In this document: piece by piece, positions 23,365-33,925 of the stretch
How the letters are laid out: each line of letters begins with the position of its first letter
How positions within the stretch are numbered: the first letter of the stretch is position 1
From: Streptomyces nojiriensis
GTDB taxonomy: Bacteria > Actinomycetota > Actinomycetes > Streptomycetales > Streptomycetaceae
Assembly (NCBI RefSeq): GCF_017639205.1
Contig: NZ_CP071139.1
Span: 1,488,001 to 1,552,000 of the forward strand
Reading direction: 5' to 3'
DNA: 64,000 nucleotides
Made by a program: the position numbers and the translations under genes
Notes under the pieces: generated by a model
The model's database searches: none
Seen by the model: the letters and a program-made list of their open reading frames with translations, nothing else
What the model was told of the DNA's origin: nothing

Positions 23365-25836
23365 ATGGTTCAGGGCACGGTCCAGGTGACACACGGCGGG
23401 ACTTCGCGGTGGCGGCGCCGCTCCGGTGACTATCCGACGCTGACCGCCGCGCTCGCCGCCGCGGGCGACGGGGACGTGCTGACGATCGCCCCCGGCACCT
23501 ACCGCGAGAACCTGGTGCTGGACCATGCCGTCACCCTGCGCGGGCCCGAGGGCGCCGCGGGGTCGGTGCGGATCGCCCCGCTCGACGGGGTCGCGCTGAC
23601 CGTGCGCGCCTCGGCCGTGGTCCAGGACCTGTATCTGGAGGGCCAGGACCGGGCGGCGCCCGCCCTGCTGGTGGAGGACGGCTGCCCCGAGCTCACCGAT
23701 CTGCGGGTGAGCACCCACTCCGCCGCCGGCATCGAGGTACGCGGCTCGGGAGCCCGGCCCCTGGTGCGGCGGTGCACCGTGGAGAATCCGGCCGGCGTCG
23801 GCATCGCCGTACTGGACGGCGGCGGCGGGGTGTTCGAGGAGTGCGAGGTCGTGGCCGCCGGGCAGAACGGCGTCTCGGTGCGCGGCGGCGGACGGCCCCG
23901 GCTGGAGCGCTGCCGGATCCACCACGCCACGGGCGCGGGCATCGGGATCACCGGCGAGGGCTCGGGGCTGGAGGCGCTGGGCTGCGAGGTGTACGAGGTC
24001 AAGGGCGCCGGGGTGCAGATCGCCGCACGCGCCACGGCCCGGCTCACCGACTGCTCGGTGCACCGCACCTCGGCCGACGGGGTCACGCTGGACACCGACG
24101 CGGTGCTCACCCTGGCCGACTGCGACATCCACGACATCCCGGAGAACGCGGTCGACCTGCGGTCCCGTTCGGTGCTCACCCTCAGCCGCACCACCGTGCG
24201 CCGGTTCGGCCGCAACGGCCTGTCCGTGTGGGATCCGGGCACCCGGGTGGACGCCGAGTCCTGCGAGATCCACGACAGTACGGGTGACTATCCGGCGGTG
24301 TGGATCAGTGACGGGGCCACCGTCTCCCTCGACTCCTGCCGGGTGCACGACGTACCGGACGCACTGTTCGTGCTGGACCGCGGATCGCGCGTCGACGTGG
24401 TCGACAGCGATCTGTCCCAGGTGCGCAACACCGCCGTCTCCGTGAGCGACGGGGCCACCGCGCAGCTCGACGACTGCCGGATCCGCGAGGCGGCGACCGG
24501 GGCCTGGTTCCGCGACCACGGCAGCGGCGGCACGCTCGCCGGCTGCACCATCGACGCCGTGCAGACCGGTGTGATCGTCACCAAGGGCGCCGACCCCACA
24601 CTGGAGCGGTGCACGGTCACCTCCCCCGCCGAGGCCGGTTTCTACGTGTCGGCGGGCGGCCGGGGCACCTTCACGGCCTGCCGGGTGACGGGCAGTTCCG
24701 GCTTCGGCTTCCACGTCATGGACGGCTGCCGCACCACGCTGACGCGCTGCCACACCGAGCGCTGTGCCCGCGGGGGCTACGAGTTCGCCGAGGACGGGCC
24801 GACCGCCGAGGGATGCACCGGCGACGAGTCCGGCGCCCGTCTCGCGGACCGGTCCGCCCCCGGCGGCGCGCCCCCCGGAGCACGGGCGGGCATCCGTACG
24901 GCCACCGGGACGCAGAGCCCCGCGGCGCTGCCCGCGCAGACGCCCGCACCCCCGGCTTCGGTACCGCGGCCCGCGGACGGGGCGCAGGGCGGTCCGGCCG
25001 CCGCCGCGCAGGATTCCGGCGAGATGCTGGGCAGGCTCGACGCGCTGGTGGGCCTGGACAGCGTCAAGCGCGAGGTGCGGGCGCTCACCGACATGATCGA
25101 GGTGGGCCGGCGGCGGCAGCAGGCGGGGCTGAAGGCCGCCTCGGTGCGCCGGCACCTGGTCTTCACCGGCTCCCCCGGTACCGGCAAGACCACGGTCGCC
25201 CGGCTGTACGGGGAGATCCTGGCCTCGCTCGGGGTGCTCGAGCGCGGACACCTGGTCGAGGTGTCCCGGGTGGACCTGGTCGGCGAGCACATCGGCTCCA
25301 CCGCGATCCGTACGCAGGAGGCCTTCGAGCGGGCGCGCGGCGGGGTGCTGTTCATCGACGAGGCGTACGCGCTGGCGCCGGAGGACTCGGGCCGGGACTT
25401 CGGGCGCGAGGCGATCGACACGCTGGTGAAGCTGATGGAGGACCACCGGGACGCGGTGGTCGTGATCGTCGCCGGGTACACGGCGGAGATGGAGCGCTTC
25501 CTGACGGTGAATCCGGGGGTCGCCTCGCGGTTCTCCCGGACCATCACCTTCGGCGACTACGGGCCCGGGGAGCTGCTGCGGATCGTGGAGCAGCAGGCGG
25601 AGGAGCACGAGTACCGGCTCGGGGAGGGTACGTCGCAGGCGTTGCTGACGTACTTCACGGAGCTGCCCAAGGGCCCGGCCTTCGGCAACGGCCGCACGGC
25701 CCGGCAGACCTTCGAGTCGATGGTGGAGCGGCACGCGGGCCGGGTCGCCCAGCTCGCGGAGCCCAGTACGGACGACCTCACCCTGCTGTTCCCGGCGGAT
25801 CTTCCGGCGCTGCCGGTGCAGCCCGCTCCTTGCTGA
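23365..25836 (+). CDS. Right-handed beta-helix repeat fused to CbxX/EccA-like AAA+ ATPase
   Basis: An 823-residue two-part protein. Residues about 20-480 form a pectate-lyase-like right-handed beta-helix with more than fifteen coils of the pattern (G-hydrophobic-x-V...L-x-x-C-x-hydrophobic). A Pro/Ala linker spans about 500-550. The AAA+ domain (about 560-823) has [14 protein letters not shown], Walker [10 protein letters not shown] near 602, Walker [13 protein letters not shown] near 662, and the TARQTFESM sensor-2 helix. The ATPase belongs with CbxX/CfqX, SpoVK and the type VII secretion EccA group. The absence of a signal peptide puts the helix in the cytoplasm. It may be a scaffold or polymer-binding surface that delivers partners to the ATPase. 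Its 3' end overlaps the next gene by 59 bases. Confidence 0.92.
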   Translation: MVQGTVQVTHGGTSRWRRRSGDYPTLTAALAAAGDGDVLTIAPGTYRENLVLDHAVTLRGPEGAAGSVRIAPLDGVALTVRASAVVQDLYLEGQDRAAPALLVEDGCPELTDLRVSTHSAAGIEVRGSGARPLVRRCTVENPAGVGIAVLDGGGGVFEECEVVAAGQNGVSVRGGGRPRLERCRIHHATGAGIGITGEGSGLEALGCEVYEVKGAGVQIAARATARLTDCSVHRTSADGVTLDTDAVLTLADCDIHDIPENAVDLRSRSVLTLSRTTVRRFGRNGLSVWDPGTRVDAESCEIHDSTGDYPAVWISDGATVSLDSCRVHDVPDALFVLDRGSRVDVVDSDLSQVRNTAVSVSDGATAQLDDCRIREAATGAWFRDHGSGGTLAGCTIDAVQTGVIVTKGADPTLERCTVTSPAEAGFYVSAGGRGTFTACRVTGSSGFGFHVMDGCRTTLTRCHTERCARGGYEFAEDGPTAEGCTGDESGARLADRSAPGGAPPGARAGIRTATGTQSPAALPAQTPAPPASVPRPADGAQGGPAAAAQDSGEMLGRLDALVGLDSVKREVRALTDMIEVGRRRQQAGLKAASVRRHLVFTGSPGTGKTTVARLYGEILASLGVLERGHLVEVSRVDLVGEHIGSTAIRTQEAFERARGGVLFIDEAYALAPEDSGRDFGREAIDTLVKLMEDHRDAVVVIVAGYTAEMERFLTVNPGVASRFSRTITFGDYGPGELLRIVEQQAEEHEYRLGEGTSQALLTYFTELPKGPAFGNGRTARQTFESMVERHAGRVAQLAEPSTDDLTLLFPADLPALPVQPAPC

Positions 25837-28201
25837 CCGCGTCCCGCGGACCCGGTACGCCCCCCGCCACCGCCGGGCAGGGCTCCGAGGCCCGTGCGGC
25901 CGTGTCCAACCGGGCGAGCAGGGCGTCGCGTTCGGCGGCGAAGGCCGGGTCGGCCTGGTAGTCGGAGTGGCCCAGGATCGGGGCGGGCAGCGGATGGCGG
26001 GCGCTGCGCCCGTAGGCGAGCGGGTCGGCGAGCGGGCCGCGGTCCACGTCCGGCCGCGCGCCGGGCAGCGCCGGCCCGCCGATGGGGTCGGTGGCCCGCC
26101 ACAGGTTGCGCCAGCAGTCGACCTCGCCGTGCAGGGCGGTGAGCGGCCCCGGGCCGAAGTAGGCGGGGAACCAGCGGCCGTAGAGGCGGCCGAGCGGGGA
26201 CCCGTAGGTGAGCAGGGCGACTCGGCGGCGGGCGGGCGGCGGCAGCTGCCAGACGGCCGCGGCGGCGAGCACGCTGCCCTGGGAGTGGCCCGAGATGACC
26301 AGGCGGCCGCCGGTGCGGCCGGTCCAGCCGGCCATCCGCCAGGTCAGGTCGGGTACGGCCCGCTCGGCGTAGCAGGGCGGTGCGAAGGGGTGGGCGGCGC
26401 GCGGCCAGAAGGTGCCGACGTCCCACAGGATCCCTATGGTCCGGCGGGCGGCGGGGTCCCGGTAGGCGCGGCGGCCCCAGGCGATGAAGGCGGCGATGCC
26501 CAGGCCGATGAGCCAGGACCCGGCGTCCTGGGCGGCGCGGGCCGCGGTTTCCAGCAGCGGCACGGTCCCCCGGGCCGCCTCGCCCGGGACCTTTCCGCTG
26601 AACCAGGCCCCGGCCAGCGCGCCCGCGCCGAGCACGAGGGTGATCCCGGAGACGGCCGCCACGAACCAGGGCGCGGAGTCGGTGAGCGCGGCCGCGGTCC
26701 GCGCCCCGGCAATCCTGCGGCTGCGGGCGAGGTCCGGTGTCTCCCCCGGGTACTCGGCGGCCACGGCGGCGGCGAGCCGGCCCCGCGCCCGCGCTCCGGT
26801 CACCGCGAACCAGCCCGCGATCAGCGCCAGTACGAGGAGCAGCGGGGGCAGTACGGCGGCCTGCCAGGACAGCAGCACGGGCGGCCCGGGCAGCGGGGCG
26901 CCGGGCGTCCCGGGCGTGGCTCCCCCGTCCATCCAGTCGGCGACGCGCTGGGCCACCCCGCCGGACATCACCCCGCCGAGCGCGCAGCCGAGCATGGCGA
27001 CGGCGGGCCCGCCGAGGCCGTACAGGGCCGTCGCCGGGTCGGGGGCCCTGCGGTACAGGTGGCGGGCGACGGCGGCGAGGGCGAGCACGCAGAGCCCCTG
27101 GCCCAGCATGAGCCCGCCGAAGGCCAGGTCCCCGGGGAGCCGTCCGGTGGCGGTCCAGCCGGGGCGCGACCAGCAGGCGTGCACGAGGACGGCGGCGAGC
27201 AGGGCGAGGGCGGCGCCGGGCAGCAGGGTGACGGCGGCCCGGTCGAGCCGGTGGTCGGGCCGGGCCTCGGTACGGCCGCGCCGGCACACGACCGAGGCCA
27301 CGGCGACGGCCCCGGCGGCGAGCAGGACCTGCGTGAGCGTGCCGAGGGCCGCGAGGACGGGGGCGCCGCCCCGGCGGTCGTGGCGGGCGGTCGGCACGGA
27401 GACGGCCACCGCCACGGTGAGCAGCCCGGCGGCGGTGTGCGCGGCGCGCAGCCGGGCCACGAGGCGGCGGCCGTACCAGAATCCGGGGCGCCCGAGCGCG
27501 GGCACGGGGTCCGACGCGGTGTCCGGGTCGGCGGAGCCGGCGGGCGGGGGCTGGGACTCGTAGGCGCTCCAGGTGCGGTTCGACAGGTACCAGAGGAGCC
27601 CGGTCAGCGCGGTGGGGACCAGCGCCCCGAGGGCGAGGCGCCGCCCGGGCTGCGCCCACCAGCCGCCTCCGGGGGCGAGGAAGCCCAGCGAGGAGCGGAA
27701 TCGGGCGCCGGCGCAGGTCCCGGAGCCGGCGCACTGCCAGGCGAGGAGGTCGAGCGCGACCTCGCAGGCGGCGGCGATGAGCAGCACGGTCAGGCTGAGG
27801 GCGAGGATCCGTACGAGGACCCCGTACGTGCGCACGGCGCGCGGCGCGGGGTCGGCGGCGGGCGTGGCCGGCCGGGCCCAGTGGGCGAGGTTGGCCACCA
27901 TGAAGGGCAGGAGCAGCAGCCACAGGGCGCGGGCGCCGTTGCCGGAGGTGAGCCGGGACCAGCAGTAGGCCTCGGGGACGGGCCGCCCGGCGTACCGCTC
28001 GGGGTGGGCCTCGGCGTCGGCGTCCTCGGTGCGGCGGAAGACGGCGGCGGTGGAGTCGCCGGTGACCCGGACGGTGCGCGGGTCGCCGAGCAGCTCGCCG
28101 GGGGCGGCGCCGGCGACTCCGTGGACCAGGAGTTCGAGGGCGAGGGGGGTGTCGGGCGGGGTGTGGGGCGGGGAGGTGTCGGGCTGGGGGCGGTCGGGCA
28201 C
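25778..28201 (-). CDS. Large integral membrane protein with alpha/beta-hydrolase motifs
   Basis: An 807-residue protein that begins [21 protein letters not shown], where HGVAG resembles an oxyanion-hole strand, and near residue 637 carries [13 protein letters not shown], a G-H-S-Q-G nucleophile elbow of lipases and esterases. Between them lie about ten to twelve hydrophobic helices, so the hydrolase fold is split by, or wrapped around, a membrane domain. HG near the C-terminus ([16 protein letters not shown]) may supply the acid and His. I infer a membrane-embedded lipid or ester hydrolase. The convergent 59-base overlap with the beta-helix ATPase gene is unusual but both frames look real there. 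Confidence 0.82.
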   Translation of the reverse strand: MPDRPQPDTSPPHTPPDTPLALELLVHGVAGAAPGELLGDPRTVRVTGDSTAAVFRRTEDADAEAHPERYAGRPVPEAYCWSRLTSGNGARALWLLLLPFMVANLAHWARPATPAADPAPRAVRTYGVLVRILALSLTVLLIAAACEVALDLLAWQCAGSGTCAGARFRSSLGFLAPGGGWWAQPGRRLALGALVPTALTGLLWYLSNRTWSAYESQPPPAGSADPDTASDPVPALGRPGFWYGRRLVARLRAAHTAAGLLTVAVAVSVPTARHDRRGGAPVLAALGTLTQVLLAAGAVAVASVVCRRGRTEARPDHRLDRAAVTLLPGAALALLAAVLVHACWSRPGWTATGRLPGDLAFGGLMLGQGLCVLALAAVARHLYRRAPDPATALYGLGGPAVAMLGCALGGVMSGGVAQRVADWMDGGATPGTPGAPLPGPPVLLSWQAAVLPPLLLVLALIAGWFAVTGARARGRLAAAVAAEYPGETPDLARSRRIAGARTAAALTDSAPWFVAAVSGITLVLGAGALAGAWFSGKVPGEAARGTVPLLETAARAAQDAGSWLIGLGIAAFIAWGRRAYRDPAARRTIGILWDVGTFWPRAAHPFAPPCYAERAVPDLTWRMAGWTGRTGGRLVISGHSQGSVLAAAAVWQLPPPARRRVALLTYGSPLGRLYGRWFPAYFGPGPLTALHGEVDCWRNLWRATDPIGGPALPGARPDVDRGPLADPLAYGRSARHPLPAPILGHSDYQADPAFAAERDALLARLDTAARASEPCPAVAGGVPGPRDAVSKERAAPAAPEDPPGTAG

Positions 28202-28432
28202 AGCGGCCTCCGCTCGCGGGGCGGGATCGGCGCGGCTCCAGCATCCCGCGCGACGGAGCCGCTGCCCAGGTCCCGCGCCGGGATCGGCAGAGATCGGACA
28301 GGGTCGGACGGGGGCGGACGAGGTCGGACGCGATCGCTCAGGATCGGTCGGGATCGCTACGGACTTCTCACGGGCCGGGGGCTATGGTGGCGCGCACGCC
28401 CGTCCAGAACCTCACCCCAGGGGGTACCGCCC

Positions 28433-28921
28433 ATGGCTCGCCGACTCCGACCGGTGGGGCTCGACTTCATCGACGACGCGCCGGTCCGGCTGGTCTTCGC
28501 CGCCGACACCGTGGCACCGCCCGAGGCCGTGTACCAGGCGCTCGCCGAGGAAGTGGAGGGCTGGGCCGACTGGTTCGGGGCGGTCACCCTGGCCCGCCCC
28601 ACGCACGGGGGCGCGGGCCGCGAGATCAAGCTGATGGGCGGGGTGCGCTTCCAGGAGACCATCATGGCCGCGGATCCCGAGCGACGTTACGCGTACCGGG
28701 TCGACACCACCAACGCCCCCGGGGTGCGGGCCCTGTTGGAGGAGTGGCGGCTGACCCCGGCCGGTGCCGGCACGCACGTCCGCTGGACCTTCGCGGCGGA
28801 CGGGCCGGCCCCGTTCCGCCTCGGCCTGGCCGCCGCCCGCCCGGGCCTGGGGCACTCCTTCCGCACGGCGGTCCGCGCCCTGGACGGACGGCTGGGCGCC
28901 CGGCGCGGGGCGGGGCAGTAG
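28433..28921 (+). CDS. SRPBCC (START-like) family protein
   Basis: A 162-residue protein with the usual Streptomyces polyketide cyclase/START layout: LVFAADTVAPPEAVYQALA near residue 20, a W-x-x-W/F segment, RFQETIMAADPERRYAYRV in the middle, and a C-terminal amphipathic helix (FRTAVRALDGRLGA). These proteins form a hydrophobic cavity for lipids or aromatic ligands. The ligand is unknown. The sequence before the start (about 28290-28370) contains a run of degenerate GGTCGGACG and GGATCGG repeats with no gene. Confidence 0.85.
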   Translation: MARRLRPVGLDFIDDAPVRLVFAADTVAPPEAVYQALAEEVEGWADWFGAVTLARPTHGGAGREIKLMGGVRFQETIMAADPERRYAYRVDTTNAPGVRALLEEWRLTPAGAGTHVRWTFAADGPAPFRLGLAAARPGLGHSFRTAVRALDGRLGARRGAGQ

Positions 28922-29024
28922 CCGGGTCCGCCGACGTGGTCCGGCCGCGCGGGACACCCCGGCCGCTTCTCCGCGGCCGCTCGCGCCGCCCCGGGCCCCG
29001 CGCTGCGGACGGCCCGACGGGGCG

Positions 29025-30170
29025 TCAGGCGGCCGGTTCGCGCCAGACCCCGGTCGTCAGCAGCGTGTCGATGGTCTCCGCGTACGGGGCGATGTCGAGC
29101 CCCTGCGCCGCCAGCCACTCGTCGGAGTAGTACTTGTCCAGGTAGCGGTCGCCCGGGTCGCACAGCAGGGTGACGACGCTGCCCGTGCGGCCCTCCGCCA
29201 CCATCTCCGAGATGATCTTCAGGGCGCTCCACACGCCGGTGCCGGTCGAGCCGCCCGCCTTGCGGCCTATGGCCGTCTCCAGCGCGCGGCAGGCGGCGAC
29301 GCTCGCCGCGTCCGGGACCTTCATCATCCGGTCGATGGCCCCGGGAACGAAGCTCGGCTCCATCCGCGGCCGGCCGATGCCCTCGATGCGCGAACCGCAA
29401 TCGCTGCTCGCTTCCGGGTCGTTGTTGGTCCAGCCGTCGAAGAAACAGGAGTTCTCGGGGTCCGGCACGCAGACGCGGGTGTCGTGCTGCATGTAGTGCA
29501 CGTAGCGCGCGATGGTCGCCGAGGTGCCGCCGGTGCCGGCGGTCGCCACGATCCAGGCGGGCTCGGGGTACCGCTCCAAACGCAGCTGCTGGTACATCGA
29601 TTCGGCGATGTTGTTGTTGCCGCGCCAGTCGGTGGCCCGCTCCGCGTACGTGAACTGGTCCATGTAGTGCCCGCCCGTTCGGGCGGCGAGCTCGGCCGAC
29701 TCCTCGTACATCTTCATCGGGTCGTCCACGAAGTGGCACACGCCGCCGTGGAATTCGATGAGGCGGCACTTCTCCGGGCTGGTCGTGCGCGGCATGACGG
29801 CGATGAAGGGGACACCGATCAGCTTGGCGAAGTACGCCTCGGAGACGGCGGTGGAGCCGGAGGAGGCCTCGATGACCGGGCGGCCGGGGCGGATCCAGCC
29901 GTTGCAGAGGGCGTAGAGGAACAGCGAGCGCGCGAGGCGGTGCTTGAGGGAGCCCGTCGGGTGGGTGGACTCGTCCTTGAGGTAGAGGTCGATGCCCCAC
30001 GCCTCGGGGAGCGGGAAGCGCAGCAGGTGGGTGTCGGCGGAGCGGTTGGCGTCGGCCTGGACCTTGCGGACGGCTTCCTTCAGCCAGGCCCGGTAGTCGG
30101 CGTCGCTGCGATCGACGTCGACGGTCGTGGCAGTCGTACCGGTGGTTCTGGTGGTGCCGGTGGTGCTCAT
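29025..30170 (-). CDS. PLP-dependent cysteine synthase family protein
   Basis: A 381-residue fold-type II PLP enzyme. The lysine that should hold PLP is in [12 protein letters not shown] near residue 77, the phosphate-binding glycine loop in GTGGTSATI, and the substrate loop in [14 protein letters not shown]. Related cysteine synthase or cystathionine beta-synthase-like enzymes make or break C-S bonds; conserved cysteines (EKCRL, NSCFF, SDCGS) hint at a variant activity. ATG 30170 follows GAAGGAG by a good distance and is preferred to the longer frame. The N-terminus is Thr-rich ([14 protein letters not shown]) and probably flexible. It is divergent from an ATP-binding protein across about 200 bases. 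Confidence 0.9.
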   Translation of the reverse strand: MSTTGTTRTTGTTATTVDVDRSDADYRAWLKEAVRKVQADANRSADTHLLRFPLPEAWGIDLYLKDESTHPTGSLKHRLARSLFLYALCNGWIRPGRPVIEASSGSTAVSEAYFAKLIGVPFIAVMPRTTSPEKCRLIEFHGGVCHFVDDPMKMYEESAELAARTGGHYMDQFTYAERATDWRGNNNIAESMYQQLRLERYPEPAWIVATAGTGGTSATIARYVHYMQHDTRVCVPDPENSCFFDGWTNNDPEASSDCGSRIEGIGRPRMEPSFVPGAIDRMMKVPDAASVAACRALETAIGRKAGGSTGTGVWSALKIISEMVAEGRTGSVVTLLCDPGDRYLDKYYSDEWLAAQGLDIAPYAETIDTLLTTGVWREPAA

Positions 30171-30368
30171 GTGCCGCGCTCCTTCGTGGGTGAACTTCGC
30201 CCCCTTCTTCGCAATGTACCCCTCCCACCTGCACAAACGTTCGCTTTGGGGATCCATGCGAATCCCTTTCGATCGCGTTCGGTTGCACTGCGCGGCACGG
30301 TGGGTGACCCTGGTGGAGCATCACCGAGGGTGCAGCACCCGTAACACTCATGTCGGGGAGTCGCAGCC

Positions 30369-30917
30369 GTGATCACTCATTCCCGCAGGCACTGCGTCGT
30401 CGAACTGCAGGCCTTGCCGTCGCGGATCGGCCAAATCCGCAGAATCGTTTCTGCACAACTGCGCCACTGGGAGCTCGACCCGCTCATAGACCGGGCTGCG
30501 CTCGGCGTGACGGAACTGCTCAGCAACGTCCACCGCCACGCGCAGCCGGACAAGACCTGCATCGTGGAGATCGAACTCCGGCTCGGACGGCTCACGGTCT
30601 CGGTCATCGACAGCGATCCGCGGCTGCCGGTCGTCCAGACGACGCGGGCGGAGGCGCTGGAGACCTGCGGCCGCGGGCTCGCCCTGGTGGAGGCGCTCAG
30701 CGAGGCCTGGGGGGCGCGCGAGCGGCCCGACGGCCCCGGAAAGGCGGTGTGGTTCTCGCTCACGGCGGCCCCGGCCCGGGCGGCGCCGGTACGGCCGGTC
30801 ACGATCAGGACCACGCCCGTACGGGAACCGGCGCGTGCGGTGCTCCTGGCCGTCGATCCGGGGGCCGTCGCGACGGCCCTGCCGGTGGCATCGCCGGTCG
30901 GCGCCCGGCCCGGGTGA
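30369..30917 (+). CDS. Anti-sigma-factor-type ATP-binding protein (HATPase)
   Basis: A 182-residue RsbW/SpoIIAB-like protein. It shows the N-box helix ALGVTELLSNVHRHA and the G-box loop CGRGLALVEALSEAWG typical of the GHKL fold used by anti-sigma factors and anti-sigma kinases, without a response partner beside it. Streptomyces encode dozens of such stand-alone ATPases that control SigB/SigF-like sigma factors; the partner is not in this window. The C-terminal 45 residues (Pro/Ala/Val-rich) are unconserved. GTG start 30369 is preceded by no strong ribosome-binding site (GGGGAGTCGCAGCC). Confidence 0.88.
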   Translation: MITHSRRHCVVELQALPSRIGQIRRIVSAQLRHWELDPLIDRAALGVTELLSNVHRHAQPDKTCIVEIELRLGRLTVSVIDSDPRLPVVQTTRAEALETCGRGLALVEALSEAWGARERPDGPGKAVWFSLTAAPARAAPVRPVTIRTTPVREPARAVLLAVDPGAVATALPVASPVGARPG

Positions 30918-31010
30918 CCGCCCGCCGGCCCCGGGCCCGGCCCGACCTGCGGGGACGGCCCTGTGCGCGGGTGCGACGCGATGCGCGGGGCCGGCCCGGA
31001 GATGACGGTG

Positions 31011-31058
31011 GCCGGAGATGCCGGCGGCCGGAGATGCCGGCGGCCGGAGATGCGGACG
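31011..31058. repeat. 16-base tandem repeat, three units
   Basis: Two exact copies of GCCGGAGATGCCGGCG (31011-31042) and a third with two changes, plus a degenerate unit just upstream (30993-31010). They lie between the convergent ATP-binding and ROK genes and may form hairpins in either transcript. No gene is seen from 30918 to 31103. Confidence 0.7.
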
Positions 31059-31103
31059 GCCCGGACATCCCGGACGGGCCGGCCGGGACCTCTCGGTCAG
31101 CCC

Positions 31104-32372
31104 TCAGGCCAGGGCTCCCAGCGGGTCGTCGAGGACCGGCTGCCACGCCAGCTCCGCCGCGCCGACCAGGCTGTTGTGGTCCAGGGTGCACGGCAGGATC
31201 GGCACCCCGCCGCTGCGTCCCCACAGGCTGCGGTCCGCGACCACCGCGCGCAGCCGCTCCGGGTCGGCGTACAGCAGCTCCCGGTGCAGCCCGCCCAGGA
31301 TGATCCGGTCCGGGTTGAGGATGTTCACCAGGCCCGCGAGGCCGAGCCCGAGCCGGTCGATCAGCTCCTCCGTGGCCGCCCGTACCGCCGGTTCCGCGGG
31401 CTCGTCGCGCAGCAGGTCGCGGGCCTGCTGGAGCAGCGACACCTCGGGGCCGGGGCTGCGGCCCGCCGCGGTGAGGAAGGCCAGCGGGTCCGCCTCCACG
31501 TCCAGGCAGCCGCGGCTGCCGCAGTGGCAGGCCCGTCCCTCGGGGTTCACGGTGAGGTGGCCGACCTCCAGGGCCAGGCCCGAACTCCCGCTGTGCAGAC
31601 GGCCGTCCAGCACCAGCGCCCCGCCGACCCCGCGGTGCCCGGTGGCCACGCACAGCAGGTGCTGGGCGCTGCGCCCCGCGCCGTGCCGGTGCTCGGCCAG
31701 GGCCGCGAGGTTGACGTCGTTGCCCGTCAGGGCCGGACCGTCGATCCCGGCCGCCTTCACGCACTCCGCGAAGATGGCCCGTACGGGAGAGCCGGCCGGC
31801 CAGGCCAGGTGCAGCGGGTTCAGCGCCGTACCGTCCGGCTCCGCGACCGCCGAGGGGACCGCGAGACCCGCGCCGACGCAGCGGCGGCCGCTCTCTTCGA
31901 GCAGCTCCGCGCCCGCCTCCACGACCGCGCCGAGCACCTGCGCCGGATCGGCGGAGACGGTGACCTTGCCCGGCGCGGTGGCCACGATGCGGCCGCCGAG
32001 ACCGACCAGGGCGGCGCGGAAGCCGTCCGAGTGCACCTGGGCGGCCAACGCCACCGGGCCGTCCTCGGCCACCGAGAGCCGGTGCGAGGGGCGGCCCTGG
32101 GCTCCGCCGGTCCCGCCGGCTCCGCCCGGGCGGGAATCGACGCGGATCAGCCCGAGGGCCTCCAACTCGGCGGCGACCGCTCCGGCGGTGGCACGGGTGA
32201 CCCCGAGCTCGGCCGTCAGCACGGCGCGGGTCGGTGCACGGCCGGTATGGACGAGCTCCAGCGCCGGCCCGAGCGCGCCGCGACCCCGCTCCAGCCTGGT
32301 CCGCGCAGCCGCCCCGGACGCGGATGGCGCGGTCACATCCCCCACCCGCGGCGGGGCCCCGTTGCCGTTCAT
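31104..32372 (-). CDS. ROK family transcriptional regulator/sugar kinase-like protein
   Basis: A 422-residue NagC-type ROK protein. The N-terminal winged helix (about 40-80: LVHTGRAPTRAVLTAELGVTRATAGAVAAELEALGLI) binds DNA, followed by an ASKHA fold with the ROK zinc cluster CHCGSRGCLDV and the loop ALVLDGRLHSG. These repressors sense sugars or phosphosugars. The DNA-binding domain makes a kinase-only function unlikely. The 20 residues at the N-terminus are low complexity. The start is 43 bases from the AlkB stop on the same strand, so cotranscription with the AlkB gene upstream is possible. Confidence 0.9.
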   Translation of the reverse strand: MNGNGAPPRVGDVTAPSASGAAARTRLERGRGALGPALELVHTGRAPTRAVLTAELGVTRATAGAVAAELEALGLIRVDSRPGGAGGTGGAQGRPSHRLSVAEDGPVALAAQVHSDGFRAALVGLGGRIVATAPGKVTVSADPAQVLGAVVEAGAELLEESGRRCVGAGLAVPSAVAEPDGTALNPLHLAWPAGSPVRAIFAECVKAAGIDGPALTGNDVNLAALAEHRHGAGRSAQHLLCVATGHRGVGGALVLDGRLHSGSSGLALEVGHLTVNPEGRACHCGSRGCLDVEADPLAFLTAAGRSPGPEVSLLQQARDLLRDEPAEPAVRAATEELIDRLGLGLAGLVNILNPDRIILGGLHRELLYADPERLRAVVADRSLWGRSGGVPILPCTLDHNSLVGAAELAWQPVLDDPLGALA

Positions 32373-32415
32373 GGCATCGATCCTCGCATGATCGGAGGGT
32401 GCCGGGTGCCGCCGC

Positions 32416-33075
32416 TCAGCCCAGCCCGCCGACCCGGAGTGTGATGTTCAGCCGACCGGTCAGCCCGAGCTCCCGCGGGCCCGTGCCCGGCAGGACCTTC
32501 GGCACCCCGTGGTAGGCCAGCCGGCTCTCCTCGCCGAAGACGAAGAGATCCCCGCTGCGCAGCTCGACGTCCCGGTACGGGCGCCCGCGCGAGGCGGTGT
32601 TCCCGAAGCGGAAGACGCAGGTGTCGCCGAGGCTGAGCGAGACCACCGGCGCGGTGGACCGCTCCTCGGCGTCGCGGTGCATGCCCATGCGGGAGTCGCC
32701 GGCGTAGAAGTTGATCAGCGCGATGTCGTAGGCCGCCCCGGGCCCGGACTCCGGTGGGTCCCCGTAGGCGGCGGTCACCGCCTCCCGCCCCAGCTCGGCG
32801 AGCCACGGCGGCATCGGTTTGACCGGTGCCCCGTCACCGTCGACGGCGGTGGGCGCGTACCCGTACGGGTACCAGTGCAGGCCGAGGCACACCTGGCGGG
32901 CGGTCATCACCCCACCGCCCGGGGTGCGTACGGTGCGCAGGCCGGCGGGTGGCCGGGCCCACGCCCGGCAGGCCGCCAGCAACTCGCCCTGGCGCCGCGC
33001 CCCGAGCCAGTCCGGCACGTGCACGGCGCCGGGGGCGATCGCGGTCCGCTCGCGCGGAAAGAGTTCCCCGTCCAT
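32416..33075 (-). CDS. AlkB-like 2OG-Fe(II) dioxygenase
   Basis: A 219-residue protein with the AlkB core: LINFYAGDSRMGMHRDAEE gives the metal ligands His and Asp (near residues 130-132), LAYHGVPK the third His (near 187), and GRLNITLR the 2-oxoglutarate-binding Arg. VSLSLGDTCVFRFG and ELRSGDLFVFG are typical AlkB strands. The enzyme oxidatively removes alkyl lesions from DNA or RNA. ATG 33075 gives MDGELFPRER; ATG 33084 is possible. No SOS or Ada-type box is evident. It is divergent from the mycothiol-dependent enzyme gene, 39 bases apart. Confidence 0.92.
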   Translation of the reverse strand: MDGELFPRERTAIAPGAVHVPDWLGARRQGELLAACRAWARPPAGLRTVRTPGGGVMTARQVCLGLHWYPYGYAPTAVDGDGAPVKPMPPWLAELGREAVTAAYGDPPESGPGAAYDIALINFYAGDSRMGMHRDAEERSTAPVVSLSLGDTCVFRFGNTASRGRPYRDVELRSGDLFVFGEESRLAYHGVPKVLPGTGPRELGLTGRLNITLRVGGLG

Positions 33076-33114
33076 GCTCTCCATTGTCGCGGGCGGGCTG
33101 ATAAGACTCGCGGT

Positions 33115-33858
33115 ATGGAGATCACCGAACATGTGAAGACCCTCGCGCGCGAAGGCGAGCTGCTCGCCGAAGTGGCCGAACGCGCCGGTACGGACTCCGC
33201 GGTCCCCACCTGCCCGGGGTGGCGCGTCACCGACCTGCTGCGGCACACCGGCTCGGTGCACCGCTGGGCCACCGCGTACGTCGCCGAGCGGCGGCTGGAG
33301 CCGCTGGGCTTCCCGGACGCGCCGGAGCTGGTCGGCGGCGAGCTGCTGGCCTGGTTCCGGGAGGGCCACGCGGACCTGGTGCGGACCTTGAACGAGGCGC
33401 CGGCCGATGTGCAGTGCTGGACCTTCCTGCCGACGGCCCCGCCCTCGCCGGTGGCGTTCTGGGCCCGGCGGCAGGCGCACGAGACCACCGTGCACCGGAT
33501 GGACGCGGAAGCCGCGCTCGGCGTGCTGTTCTCCGCGGTGGAGCCGGAGTTCGCGGAGGACGGGGTGGACGAGCTGCTGACCGGCTTCCACGCCCGGCCG
33601 CGCAGCCGGGTGCGGACCTCCGAGCCCAAGGTGGTGCGGGTGCGGGCCGCCGACACGAGCGGGGTGTGGACCGTACACCTGTCGGCGGCGCCGGCCCGTA
33701 CCGTGAGGGGCGACACGGGCGAGGCTGCCGACTGCGAACTGACCGGCGAGGCGGCCTGGCTGTACGCGGCCCTGTGGAACCGCCTCCCGCTGGCGGGTCC
33801 GGGGGTGACGGGCGACGTGGCACTGGCCCGGCTGTGGACGGACACGGCCGGAATCTGA
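33115..33858 (+). CDS. Maleylpyruvate isomerase family mycothiol-dependent enzyme
   Basis: A 247-residue DinB-like four-helix metalloenzyme. The opening CPGWRVTDLLRHTGSVHRWA holds the conserved W-R-V-x-D-L-L-x-H motif with a metal-ligand His, and FWARRQAHETTVHRMDAEAA supplies the second His/Glu/Asp cluster. The C-terminal part (about 160-247) is the second family domain. Such actinobacterial proteins use mycothiol as cofactor; substrates other than maleylpyruvate are likely, and none can be named here. It is a single gene beginning 39 bases from the divergent AlkB gene. Confidence 0.88.
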   Translation: MEITEHVKTLAREGELLAEVAERAGTDSAVPTCPGWRVTDLLRHTGSVHRWATAYVAERRLEPLGFPDAPELVGGELLAWFREGHADLVRTLNEAPADVQCWTFLPTAPPSPVAFWARRQAHETTVHRMDAEAALGVLFSAVEPEFAEDGVDELLTGFHARPRSRVRTSEPKVVRVRAADTSGVWTVHLSAAPARTVRGDTGEAADCELTGEAAWLYAALWNRLPLAGPGVTGDVALARLWTDTAGI

Positions 33859-33925
33859 TCCGGCCGACGGCCGGGCGCGGCGCGGGGGGCTTGTGACGGG
33901 CAGTGCGCGCTGTGACACTCCACGC

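Noticed and set aside
28290..28370. Run of GGTCGGACG/GGATCGG units before the SRPBCC gene
   Set aside because: Short and degenerate; no symmetric or conserved unit that I can defend as an element.
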